64,000 bases of DNA from Strigops habroptila. Taxonomy: Eukaryota > Chordata > Aves > Psittaciformes > Psittacidae. The notes below the pieces were generated by a model. It worked only from the letters and a program-made list of their open reading frames with translations. It made no database searches and was not told where the DNA came from. The DNA is taken from positions 21,958,744 through 22,022,743 of the forward strand of contig NC_044288.2 of the NCBI RefSeq assembly GCF_004027225.2. The letters run 5' to 3'. Positions 32,293-44,160 of the stretch are shown here, one piece after another. The translations under genes were made by a program, and so were the position numbers. Within the stretch, counting starts at the first letter, position 1. Every line of letters starts with the position of its first letter.

Positions 32293-35200
32293 AGCTCCTC
32301 ACTGCCCCTAACAAAGGCAGCGGGAACAAACCAGTCTGAGCCAATGGAGAGGAGAGGGAAATGAGCTAAGCTCTTGAGGGGTTAACCTGCTCTCCAGTAT
32401 GGTTCAGTGAAATTGTCAAAAAATCCCTTCTGACAAATTGCCTGAGAAGAGAGAGAAAAATATCAAGAGCTGAGCGCATGGTAACGATTTCTGAAAAGTT
32501 CCCCAGCACCAAAATGGCAAAAAACCATTAGCAAAGCAAATTGTATTTTGTGCGCATAATTCACACCAGAACACAGCATTCAGGCAGCCCTGCTTTCCAT
32601 TATTAACGGGACAGCATGCCAAGTCATCTAGAAAGCTCTCCTCGCACCGCCGGTGACACAGGGCAAGGGATTGGCCCTGCTCCAAGGAGGGCAGGGCGGC
32701 CTCAGCCCCTCATCCGTGTGCTTCTCCCCCACGATGCTCCTTGGAGCCCTGCATGGGGTGGGAATGCCATGGGATTCACCATGCGCGGCTGGACTGTGAA
32801 TGCAAACCTCAGCTCCAACCAAAAGCACATCAGCATCTTCAGTCCCCAAGCCTTGGTGCCCACTGGGGAGACTGCGGCTGGGCTCCCCAGCACAGCCCGG
32901 CTTTCATCACACCTCTCTAGGTTTGGGAGCAGCCCTTCAAAGCAGGGTGCTCGCAGGACACCAGCTTTACACATCTCATTTTCCCTCTGTTTTTGCTCCC
33001 CACGCTGCTGGGGAGCCTGCGGCTGGCTCTTTGCATGGCCCAAGCCTCGCCGGTGCCTCCCCAGCCAGCCCAGCCTGACGGAGCCACACTCCACCCCGGC
33101 TACCAAAGCTCCTTCTCAAGCGCTCTCTGGGTGACTAAGTGCCCTGCCAAGCAGCTTCTAGACAGATTGACTCCAGATGCTTATGGACAAACATTACCCG
33201 TTGTGCTCAGAGGCCCGGCTCTGACACATTCCTGGCATGCCCAACACCCGCAGGAAAAACAATATTCAGATGAGGCCGGTGCGTGCCGCTCATGGGGAGC
33301 TGGCTTTTAGGACAATTATGAGAAATAGTACCTGGGCTTGTGCAAGCCACCCTGGGGATGCTCTGGTCGATGCTGCATGCTGCACATGTGGATGGATGGG
33401 CTTTTGCGTGCTGAAGCATCCACACAACAGCAGTGGCTGTTATAGGGAAACCAAAGAGCTCACACTAGTTGATGGGCTGCAGTGCCAGGTTTCCCAAGCC
33501 ACACAGCATGCAAATCCTACTTTTGCGATGAAGCAAAAAGAGACCACCACAGCACTCGGGGCTCGTGGCACGGCTGTTGGCTTGCAGGAGGTCTCGCTCC
33601 TCCCCAAGCCCATCTTTTGGCTGGTTCTACTCCTCCTCTCCCAGGCCTCTCGCTGGTGCCCCAACACGTCGGGGCAGCGTCCTGCGGTGCCTGGGAGAGA
33701 GAACATGGTGCCAGCCCTGCTGCATGCCAGGGCGCCAGCCCAAAGGGCGAGGAGGAGCGAGGGCAGCAAGGAAGAGCCAGGCTGGGTTTTGGTCAGAGAA
33801 AGGCTCTGTAATTCATTACCTGTGGTCCAGGACAGGCAGGATCGTAATAAACACCTTCTTTGAGTCCTGTAGATAGAAGTTACATGAAAATTACCTACTT
33901 TAAAAGAACATTAGCATTTCAAAGTCAAACATTAGGAGACAGTGGAGCACAATGACTGAGCACTGGAAGGATTCTGCTTTGCCTCCTTATATACTGTGAT
34001 CCTTTTCATCTCACTGTGGCACGTTGTTCCCCACAGGATGGGCCACAGGGTTGGGTATAGGACCTCCCAAATCACTCCTCAGGCTTGGATGGAGAAGAAG
34101 AAATGACTAACAGCAGGTCGTTGTGCTCTTTGTTATTTGGCCTCAAAAGAACAGTGGAGGAAGCTCCTTTTAGCAGGTTAGGCAGCAGCAGAGGTCAAGC
34201 CAAGGTTGTATTCCTGGGTCTGGGTGATTAAAAAAGCATTCCTCTGTCCCACTGTTAATCCCTGCAGCACTCACATCCCAAGCAGTCCTTGCAGTCTTGG
34301 TGCTCTGATCTCCAAAGACTTGTCAGCAGCAGAAGTGGCACAGAGTAGAAAGATGGCAGCGATCAGGGACATGAAATGGCTTTTACAGGAGAGAAGCTGA
34401 GCAAATGAGATCTGTCTAAAAGTGAGGTGGAAGATGACTTGGGAATGGGTTTTACCTGTTAAGTGTTGAGGAAGAACTAGGGACATCAAATGAAATAATG
34501 GAGCAGCAGGACTAGCGCATGCAAAAACCTTCTCCACAGCCCCCAGAGTACCACTGACGTGTGGCACTGGGGATTACAGGACTTTGTGGTCCTGCACAGG
34601 TGAGCCCAGAACGTGCTTACATAAATTAACAGCACACAGATCCAACAGGGAATTAAAAACAAAGAAATAGATGCAATCTCTGGCTTGGGAAGCCTTTAAA
34701 CAGAAGCTTCCTTGTTGCTGCTGGAGGGTATAATCAGGGAAGCCATAACTGTTGGCTTACCCTGCTGACGAACCCTTCCTCAGCACTTTCCGGGACCAGC
34801 CTGTGCCAAAGCCAAGAGGCAGGATGCACCCTCGTACATATTCAGTGCAGCTATTCTTGCATTCCCACAAGCAGGCTTCCTAATGGGAGATGGAGGTGCA
34901 GATAGGACAGTGCTCTAACCCTAACTTGTTTAGGGCACGGTATCTTAGATAGCAGGAAACAATGCTAAGAAATATCTTTGATCAACACAGCTGGAAGCTC
35001 AGGAAATAAAGACTGAAAGGGAATACAGTGCCTTCTTGGCTCTAGTCCTGTTAATAGGGAAGAAGCTGACCAGCAAACACTGGTGGTGATAAGACCCAGC
35101 AATGCAAAATTAGACCATGTTAAGGAATCCAGTTTGTCTGCAGACTACCAATAGACGTATGTTTGCCTACTTTAGAGTTAAATAGTTTGTGCTAATAATA

Positions 35201-36003
35201 TCACTTTGCCTCATACAGATTAAGCCAATCTTACATTAGTAATTAAAGAGAAAACAGTCCCATCAGCACAATGGCATTCATAATGCACTAACCCTCATTT
35301 TGTGTAGAGATGCCATTTGCAGGTGACCCAAACTTCCTTTGCAACCGTGTATCTAAACTAAGGCAAGGAAAGTGAGTTATCTCCTGACAGACTAATTACT
35401 TCTTGGTTTCCAAGATACTATTCCGAGTGTTTGAATATGGCTATTTTTCCTGCTTGTCTACTGCAGCTATGAAGATGGTGTTACTGTCATATGTGAGTTC
35501 TTATCTCTTATCTGCTTTCTTTTATCTTTGCCACTCATTTAAATGCGTTTAAGGTTCTGAGCAGAGTCTTGTCTCTGCTCCAGAGAACCTGGTCCTTCTG
35601 CACCACCCCTGTGAGCACTCTTGGCTCTGGGCCTATGGCAGGATCTCAGCAGCCTGTCCAAGGTGCTGTATTTCTGGCATGCCCCTGGGATGTGCCCCAA
35701 GACCTTCAGCAGCCTACTTACTTCATGAAACAGGCAATAGCCTCAATTCCTTCACTCCAGAGCTCTTCCTCAGCCATTTGCTCTGGCTAGTTGAGGTTTG
35801 CACCAAGGCAGGCACTTGGCACTCCTGGATCTGGGCATGGCACATAGTGCTTGAGCACTGGTGGTGCTGGTGGCTGTGGAATTAGCATTTTGAGGGGGAA
35901 TGGGGCTCAGCTCCAGGCATTTGCAGGGCCAAGGTGCCAGAGTAGTGTTTGCTATAGCAGGAGAGTGAAATTCAGTGCTGCATGCAAACCGGTAAGGGAA
36001 AGG

Positions 36004-36029
36004 ATGCATATATCCTTGAATATATGCAT
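36004..36029. repeat. 10-bp stem hairpin ATGCATATAT/ATATATGCAT
   Basis: Perfect inverted repeat, arms 36004-36013 and 36020-36029, with the six-base loop CCTTGA. The arms include ATGCATAT, which resembles POU-factor sites. It is likely to extrude or fold weakly because it is AT-rich. Confidence 0.75.
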
Positions 36030-37033
36030 GCTGCAGCTCCACAGCTGGGTCCAGCTCCACTCCCTGCCCAGCCACACAACATCCCTCTCCCACACCCATG
36101 CACATCAAAGCCTCTGGTTGCTAAAACCCTTTGCAATTTGCTCCTGCTCTCTTCTGAGGACTGGGATTGGTGCTGCCCAGGGGTCCAAAGAGGAGGTACA
36201 AGCTGATAGTGCCATGGGGCTGAGCCCCTTGTCCCGTCAGGATGTGCACACCCATGCACTGTGACAGGCTGCTGCTCCCCAAGGAGAGAACTAGGCCACA
36301 TCTCCCACAGCCCAGCTCTCGGGGAGGCTGGATCCCCACGTCAGGTTGGATTTCTCCATGGGGAGCCAGCGGGCAGTGGTTGTTGCAGGGGATCATTACC
36401 CACACTGTAACACTAACACACAAACCGTGCCTCGGCAGGCAGGTTTCCCAGTGCTCTCTGCTGCCTGCGCTCCGGCAGAGCTGGGGGCTAGAGATCACAC
36501 AGCGAACACATCTGAGAATGCTTTGGGTTAAAAACAGGGTGTTTTTTCCCCTCCTTCAAATTAAAAGAATATCCTGTGCATCCATCTAGTCAGCCATGGG
36601 AGGCATTTTACAGCCGCCATAACAGATTTAGAGCTGGGAACCAGAAGATAAAATAATTTACTAATTGGAAGTGGCACCAAACATTTTGCCTCTTGCCCCT
36701 TCTGTGATCTCAGTGGCAGCTCGCCAGGAAGACGGAGCAAAGGGACAGCCAAGACCAGAGAGGTGGCTGGGGTGCGACTCCAAGAGACCCACCCTATTGT
36801 TTTCCCTGCACCCTGTCACCTTTAATTAATACGAGCGATGCCCATCAAAGGCAGAGCTGGGCGCAAAGCTGAGGAGGAGTGACAGGGCTGGTGCAGAGGA
36901 ATTTCACACAACAGACCAGGCATTTTCTAGCTCACTGAGTCGTTTTCAGATGGCTTTGCACTTGGCAGACCTCAGCAGCCTGGCGCACGGGGAGCGAGCG
37001 GCTTTCTCCACAGCCTGAAGAAGCCAAAAGTCT

Positions 37034-37083
37034 TCATTCACTCATTTACTCATTCATTCACTCCATGACATACATTTATTTAC
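37034..37083 (+). repeat. (CATTCACT)-like tetranucleotide repeat
   Basis: Degenerate CATT/CACT/TTAC units, CATTCACTCATTTACTCATT and onward, about 50 bp. Confidence 0.8.
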
Positions 37084-37247
37084 CAAAGGATGCTATGATG
37101 TGCTCAGCCAGGGCAAGCAGAGAAGGAGCAGTCATCCAGTACCAGCAGTTGCGGTCACAGCAGCCAATGCACAGCCACCAAGTCCCCTGTACCAAGGTGG
37201 CCTCTCCAAGCCAGCATGGCAAGTGCTGGGCACCTGAGGAGAGAGAT

Positions 37248-37321
37248 CTGCCCACGGTACAGGGTTGGAACTAGATGATCTAAGGTTCTTTCCAAGCCAA
37301 ACCACTCTATGATTCTATGAT
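37248..37321 (+). mobile_element. CR1 LINE 3'-end fragment
   Basis: CTGCCCACGGTACAGGGTTGG, then AACTAGATGATCT and the tail ACTCTATGATTCTATGA. About 70 bp of the 3' end, plus orientation, severely truncated. Confidence 0.9.
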
Positions 37322-39215
37322 CTTTAGCTGGGACTGCCTTTCTGCATCTGTACAACATCTGGCAGGGCAGCACCATAGCACCATCCCCACCACAATGCCC
37401 ATGCATCCCTATGGAGGTGGCTGCCCAGCATCTTTCACCCTCTCCTGCTGCTCAGTGGGTATGCAGATCCGACTGATCCCAGCTTTCCTACACGAACCTC
37501 ACCATTTTAAGCATCTAACCACAGTTGGCTTCCTCGAGGCTGTTGCTCTGTAAGTCCAGGGTCAACCTAGAAAAACTGGCTGCACCTTATTCTCAAAGAC
37601 CTTTTGGGGTATCTAGTCCAAAAGTGAAGCTCCACAATTCACCCATGCTCTCCTCCGTGGGATGCTCACCGGCTCATCTCTTTGCCAGCAGAGATGCTGC
37701 TGGAAACCCTGATGAAGCATGGCATGGGACCCTGTTCTCTGCCTCACATGTGGGACATCCCAGCCCCTGGTCCAAACACCTCCCATTGCCTGCAGAAGCC
37801 AAAGCTGGGGTGCCTGGGCACCTCTTGGAGCTGCAGAGCAGGAGCACAACCCAGGTCTGAATATCAAAGCATTTCCCAATCCCTGTTTAGACACAGCAAA
37901 GGGACTAATCAGGTTTGTGGCTCCATGACATTTCTAGCAAATCAAAACGGGCAGAGATTTAACCTTCCCATTTGAGAGGGAAGCAATGAGAAAACCCTGC
38001 AGAAGCTCACCCACAACGTGGGCCAACCTGGCACTTGCCTGGTTTGCAACAGCATCGTACTGCATTCATCAAAATCCCATACATCATCTGCTCTGACTCC
38101 TACGCCTCTCTGCCCAGCCAGTGTTCCCCGAGAAACGCCACTCTCTGATGGATAAATACTTGTCTTAAGTTGCCATCTAGGGGAGCAGACAAAGCCAGTT
38201 GCTTTGAGGTAGGTTACGAAACAGAGTACACCGAAAGCCTTGAGGTGCTTTGAGTTTAGAGGGAAACTGCTACCACACAAACAGCAACAAAGAATGAGAA
38301 TTAAGTTACTTAAAATGCCTGAAATACAGCGCAGCAGCAGAATTACAAACACATGCCTTCGTTTTGAAAGCCTGAGAAAGCACAGGGAAAGACATGCTTT
38401 ATGAACTCTAACAGAGCTTGTTTGAGGGGGAGAGGAAGATGCTCTGTGCAGGGTTTTCCGCCTGGATTCAGGGTCCAATACTGGGAAATGCTTGGAGGCA
38501 GGAAGAGAAAGCCCTCTGAACTCTCTCCTGAGATCTCCCCCCTTGCCTTCCAGACTGACTAGCACTGCTGCCAGGGAGGCAGCGCAGCTCGGAGGCACAT
38601 GGAGCAGGACACACTCTCACTGCTGTATTTGCTGGGAGAGCTTCCCCCCGAACTGTCCACAGAGAGCTCACCTCCACTGTGACCAGACGGGGTGTGTTAG
38701 CACAGGTTTCCTACCGAGTCATTTTGTTTTGTTAGAAGTGGAAGATGAAAAAACAAACGAGATGGGATCAATGAGAGGCTAAATCCGGGTTAAATCCAGA
38801 TGGGTACAGGATAGAAACTAATTCTGTGGGCCTCAGAGCAGAGGGAAAACAAAACCACATACAAGAAAGGAGGAGAGAGAGACAACAGCATGGGGAAAAT
38901 GGGTGAGGGTGGACGGGCTGCTCTGCCGACTGGTGAAGCCCTCGTGCTGCAGCTGCCCTGGGGAGCCGAGGTCCCTGCCCTTGTCTCAGCCTCCCACAGC
39001 AGGCTGTGGAGCTGCTGTTCTTCAGTGGAAACTGCTCTGAGCTCCTCAGACAAAAGGTTCCCTCTATCTGCATTTATAAAGTGCTTATCACAGTGGTGTC
39101 TGCTGCTCCAAGACCTTTCCTAGAGAAGGGCAGAGTGTTTCTATTGTTGCTACACAAATAGCTTCCCCTGCCAGTTCCTTTCCTTCCAGGCTACTGAGCG
39201 GAGCTTGGCTTGGCT
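37322..39215. other. gene-free stretch
   Basis: No gene or interspersed repeat recognised. A 218-codon minus-strand frame at 37942-38598 begins at GTG and matches nothing known. Confidence 0.45.
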
Positions 39216-39330
39216 CCCTCTGGACTAATTTGATGAGAGATAATTATCTCGTTAATATCATCTTATTTTCTTAAGTCCCAGCCTCTCTTTTATTAATTCT
39301 GTCAGTTGCTGGTTGTGTTGCTCTTAGGTC
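39216..39330. promoter_or_regulatory. candidate enhancer with GATA/TAATTA palindrome
   Basis: The 14-bp perfect palindrome GAGATAATTATCTC (39237-39250) overlays two opposed AGATAA GATA-factor sites on a central TAATTA homeodomain site. GTTAATATC, TCTTAAG and TTTATTAATTC follow within 60 bp. The motif density suggests regulatory DNA; function is inferred only. Confidence 0.35.
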
Positions 39331-42300
39331 CCTGTCTATTCAAATCCGTGTAACAGGCACTTCTGGGAGAAAGTCATATAAAGCACAACTCAACTTCAAG
39401 AATGTAAATATTGACATTTTTCACAAAGGAGAGTTTGAAACTGTTCCTCCTCACTGAGCTGGCCCCTGTGGGAACTGCTTGGACATTGCCTGTATATGGG
39501 TGGGATGCAGCTGCAGTGGGAGATGCTCAGGATATGGTACCTCCTCATGAAGGGCAGGAGTGTTGGGTGCTCCACAGCAGTACCAGATCAGGAGATGCCT
39601 CAGGACATGCAAAACAAGGTGCACCCTGATAAGAGTCCATTCTGTGCCTTAACTTTGGGCTGAACCAGCTCAATGCAGCTGACAAGGGACAGAAAATGGG
39701 AAGTAAGCATGGATATGGGTTGGTTTAAATGGAAAGGCTCAGTTGCAGCTATCTAAACAGCTGTCTGTGGGTATGAAGATGCGGCTAACATGCCTGTCTT
39801 GCCACATGGTAGCTGACCCCAAGTCAGGGGAAGCCTATGCAGGGAAACAGTGTGCACAGTGGAGCACCCCTCCCCAGGATACACGCAAAACCCTGCCAAG
39901 TCTTTCAGTCCTCGTTATCCTTTGCAAGAACATTTATGGCTATTCTTAACATTAACAGTGCAATTGTATTATCTCATATAATCACACGACATGACTCATT
40001 ATGAAGCCATAGCCTATAACTGCAGTGGATGCCCCAGAGCACTGTCCCTCTGCCCTTGCCCTGCACTCACCAGCAGGCATGCCAAGGAGGATCCCATCTC
40101 CCCTGGTAGTACACCCCACCCTCCTCCAGACATGACACCTACCTGCATCCCTTGCCATCAAGGGAACATTGTGTGATGCTGCTGATGCTCTGGGCAGGTC
40201 CTAAAGGCCCAGGGGATGCCCTGCTGCCAGCATTCCCCCAGCACTAGTCTGGGGGAGGGTGCTCAGCTCTGCAGAGATAAGGAGTTTTGGGGCTTTGTTA
40301 GGGCAAAAAAGAGACATTTTACCATCTGAAGTGGGTATCTTTCTGGTTGGGGCAACTTGAATAGGATTTTGAGAAAGATCTTATGTTGTATTGAACGTGC
40401 CAGCTTTCTCCCAGTATCACTTCAGGTACCTAAGATTTGTTTTTCCTTGGATCTGGGCTTCAATCCCTGTAAAGCAAAGCACTTGTGCAAATGCTCAACT
40501 CTAACTACGGGTTTAAGAAGTTAAGTATGTTCTCAAGCGATTTTCTGAATCAGGACATAAATGCAAACCTCTTTGACTTGACTTGACTTCTCTTCAATAA
40601 CACAGATATCAAACTCATTCAATAGAGAGGCAGAGAAAATGAGTGGGTCGGGCAGACTTCCTCTCTGCTAGAAACCGAATTACATTAAGCCTGCTCATGA
40701 CTGCTTGCAGGAAGAAGCTTTTTTGTTCTAGTTTGTGCAAGTGCTCACACTGTGCTTGCCACTGTAGCATCCAAGAGCTTTCCAGTATTGCACTAAACAA
40801 TGTGACTAATATCTGCAGCATGCTCATAAGCTGTGGATTTCAAGTCCAGAGCTTAGGCTCATTTATTCAAAGGACAAAACTCATTCACTGACAGAGCAAG
40901 GAAGTATGTTTTCAGTAGTGGCAGATGTACTTACAGCATTTAATCACGCAGGCAAGAAGAATCCCGTTCTTTAGCTGGTATGTCATACCCCAAGGTAGAG
41001 TGTCCTTTAACTGAGTCTCTGCTGATCTACATGGTCTGAGGTCACCCTACAGGCTCCACTGTGCAGAGGGAAACTGATTAATAAGCCATTAGAAATAAAC
41101 CCATAAATATGATGCAATACTTCAAGTCATATTGTGAGGAGACTCGGGGGGTTGAAACATTCAGATAAACAGCCTTGAGTCAATAATTTGGCCATCTCCA
41201 TGGTGAAAGGAGGTGAAGAGAAAAAGAAAGATGAAAGGAGATGCAGTAAAATGACGGGTAGGGCAAAGCAGAAGAGTAAAAAGGGCAAGAAACAAAATAA
41301 GACTGATTATTTCTCTGATTCCTCTGCAGATGCAGACATGGAGGGAATCACAGCTTGGCTGTTCCTTGCTCTCTAGGCAGGTTGGTGGGGCATTGCGGGA
41401 AGGCTTGCTCCATTTGCATGCTAACTGCTGCCCTCCTGGGACATGAGGTCTGCTGCTCAGCTCCAGCAGTTCACGAGAAGCTCACATTCAAGGAGAAACA
41501 GATACTGCACCTTACCATTGATTAGGCCTATAAAAGACCTGGTAGAAAGGAAACATCAATATATCACTGCAGCATAACATACATTTGTTGTATATACCAA
41601 GACATTTAAAACAATCTATGAGATGTGACAAAAGAAAGCAGGATTATTTGGACTGCTGGCATTTACCAAAGCAGCGCAGCATATGCTTTGATCCTACTTC
41701 CCTGGAGACAGTGCCTGCGCAAAGCGCCTGGTGGTACCTCAGCCGCTGCACTTCAGTGGCAGGAGAGGTAACATGACAGAGTCATCTGCTCAATCTGTGT
41801 CAGGAGCTTATGCTTCCCCAGGCAGAGGAGCCCTGGCAGCATCTTTTCCCTGTCTAGGAAGTGGAACCGCTGCCTGGATTGCAGCAGGCCAGGTGAAATG
41901 CTGAAGACTTGCAATGCTCCATGTTGGCAAGCTGAAATCACTAGAGCTTCTTTTTTCCCCTCTGATACTTTCACCCAGAGCTGGAAAGTGGTTTCATGGG
42001 TTTCTCAAGCACTCACAGCCCCTCTGTCCTCTGCTGAGTCACCTCGAAACTCACAGTTTCTGCAAGGCAAACAGGAGCCTGAGAGCACCAGGGTGGGTGA
42101 TGGTGGCTCCAGACTGGCCAAGCATTCATCAGCTGGTGATCCTTGGTTATGCTACCCCCATGATCCCAGCCTCTGCTCCCACTAATACCTCACAGGATTA
42201 TGAGGTTTGTCCCTAGTCTACCAGCTCTGTGGCAGGGATGTAGCATAGGACCAACTAGGAATTGTCTGCTGGCCATCAAGGCAAATAAACACTGTAAGTA

Positions 42301-43599
42301 TGAAGCAAAACCCACATGTAAACAACAGTGAGGCTGCCTGTGCATGAGTGAGCACCTGCCTCCTATTTCATTTCTCCTCATTTTTCGGTACGCAGCTGAC
42401 TACCTTTTCACTATCCACTGTCCTAGTCCTGCAACAAACAGAAATATTAATGTCCTCATCTGCTTTCCTATGAAACTCATCATTCTGGCATCCAAGTGCT
42501 TCACAGACGTTCAAGAATTCATTTGCACAAGATCCTGTACTGTGAAGGGGTTTATGAAGATTAAATAGATCCATTAGTTTTAGATATCCAGTCTGAGACA
42601 CCTGGTCCCTGCTTTGTTTTGCTGATTGGGTTTTCCCTTGTTATTGGTTTTCCTTTTTTTTCTTCCTCCTTCCTTTTTTTTTCCCCAGCAAAGTTATTAC
42701 AAGGATGACTTGCATGTTCAGAGCAAGGATCGCACTGACTTCAGTTGTAGTGCAACTGCTCAGCCTTAAGCAATTCAAGTAGCAGGGTCTCCAGCCAGAT
42801 ACCAGGAAATGAGGAACACATTAGAAATCAACAGTGAAATATCTATTGTACAGGACTTGCCAGCTATCAGATGGGAGTGCTGTAGCAGAGGCAAGAATAT
42901 GTGGCTCTCGAGGGTGGCATCAAGTCACTTCAATCTTTCCCTTCCCACAACAACTTACCTTCTTTTCCTAATGATTTCCCAATTTTGCAACAACGAAGGG
43001 GTCCTACAGCCCACAGGATAAGTCCTGAGTTACCCCCACACCACAGCAGCTGTGTTGTTGGTGTGCTGGATCTAGAGAAGAAAGAGCATCATGACTGTAC
43101 AACAAGAACTTTGTCACAGTGCTCATCCAGAGGCACACAATTTCACTGTTGCATTTAAAATAAGGCATTGAAAGTTAGTGAAATTTTCATCTTTTTTACT
43201 GACATTTTCTGAGGTCTTAGAAGAAGAAACTAGCAAAGGATAACTCAATCATGCTTCACCAGACTAATCCCCGCCGGCTCATGTGGGGACTTTTACATGC
43301 GCGACACTGTGCTGGCCACTCCTCCTTTCAGGCATTCCCTCTCCCTGGAGAGCAGATGCCCCCCAGGGCCCTGCCACATGCCTGGTCATTTCAAAGCCAG
43401 CCAATATGGATTCCACACATTTTCCAGAGTCTGCTTCTTGCAAACAGGGGGGTTGAATTAATTCCAGGCAATTTATCACACAGGCAGCACAGCAGGTGGC
43501 AAGTACGACACTGTAGACCAGTGATCAAAGAGCACCCAGTGGGTCTACACGTGCCCGTATCTGAAGAGCCCAGGCGTCTCTCCTAATAACACACATTGA
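39331..43599. other. gene-free stretch
   Basis: No gene recognised. (GACTT)3 lies at 40575-40589. Bases 41205-41310 are A/G-rich and give a Lys-rich open frame with no known homologue. A pyrimidine tract with acceptor-like end lies at 42651-42688. The rest is unremarkable. Confidence 0.45.
42651..42688 (+). other. polypyrimidine tract ending in CCCCAG (splice-acceptor-like)
   Basis: TCC(T)n CTTCCTCC(T)n CCCCAG is a near-ideal vertebrate 3' splice site. The frame beginning CAAAGTTATTACAAGG stays open for 26 codons before TAA. No donor-like sequence was found in the next 150 bases, so if real it would start a terminal exon. It may simply be a simple-sequence tract. Confidence 0.25.
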
Positions 43600-44160
43600 A
43601 CGTTTCAGCTCCCTGTACAGGGCATCAATCATTTTCCTGTTGGTTATCATTTTCTATCATGTGTCTCTTGTGCATTTTTAATTGGTTAATTACTTTATTC
43701 ATACACTAAGCACACCCTCAAGCTCCAATTATTATCAGCATTAAGTGCTCAGTTCATCCTATACATCTTTTAGAAGCTATATTTGGCTGTTTCCTCGTCC
43801 ACACTTCCTTCTGGTACAATACCATAGGGGTCCTGCAGATACCTTAGCTAGTCCTTTGACAGACTATAGCCATCCTGCTCATTAGTCTATTATCTAGCTG
43901 CTTATCAGCCCCACTCCCAAGCTCCTCATTACTGCAGTTGCAATTACAATAGCTAACATTCCTGCTTTCAGGCCTGAATAGTACTACTTCACTTGTAACA
44001 GGCCACTGCTATTCAAGTTAACAGCTCCCCACAGCAATAGTAGGTTGACTTTCCTACATAAGCCAACACCTACATCTCCTTAATGAACAGCAGAGCTGTT
44101 CCTTCTGTTTGTTCACACTTCACTGTGCGCATTGTGTGTTATATCTTCGGTTAAAGGCCC
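43600..44160. promoter_or_regulatory. AT-rich, homeodomain-site-rich block
   Basis: Bases 43620-43720 include ATCAATCATTTTCC, TTTTTAATTGGTTAATTAC and TTTATTCATAC. Further TAAT and TTATCAG-type sites continue to about 44000. No coding or repeat identity could be given. It could be a conserved non-coding element or an unrecognised old repeat. Confidence 0.25.

Larger units (their letters stand above)
31746..37247. other. gene-free stretch
   Basis: No gene or interspersed repeat recognised in 5.5 kb. An ATG-initiated 208-codon frame at 33237-33863 has no known domain. Bases 35100-35290 are AT-rich (TTACATTAGTAATTAAAG) and may be regulatory. A simple CATC repeat, a CATT/CACT repeat and a hairpin are listed separately. 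Confidence 0.45.

Noticed and set aside
41188..41376. Lys-rich 62-codon frame (EEKKKDERR, KSKKGKK)
   Set aside because: The A/G-rich plus strand produces Lys/Glu/Arg codons by composition. No splice sites or homologue.
43700..44160. Possible endogenous retrovirus LTR
   Set aside because: No paired TG...CA ends, primer binding site, polypurine tract or gag/pol-like residues could be identified nearby.
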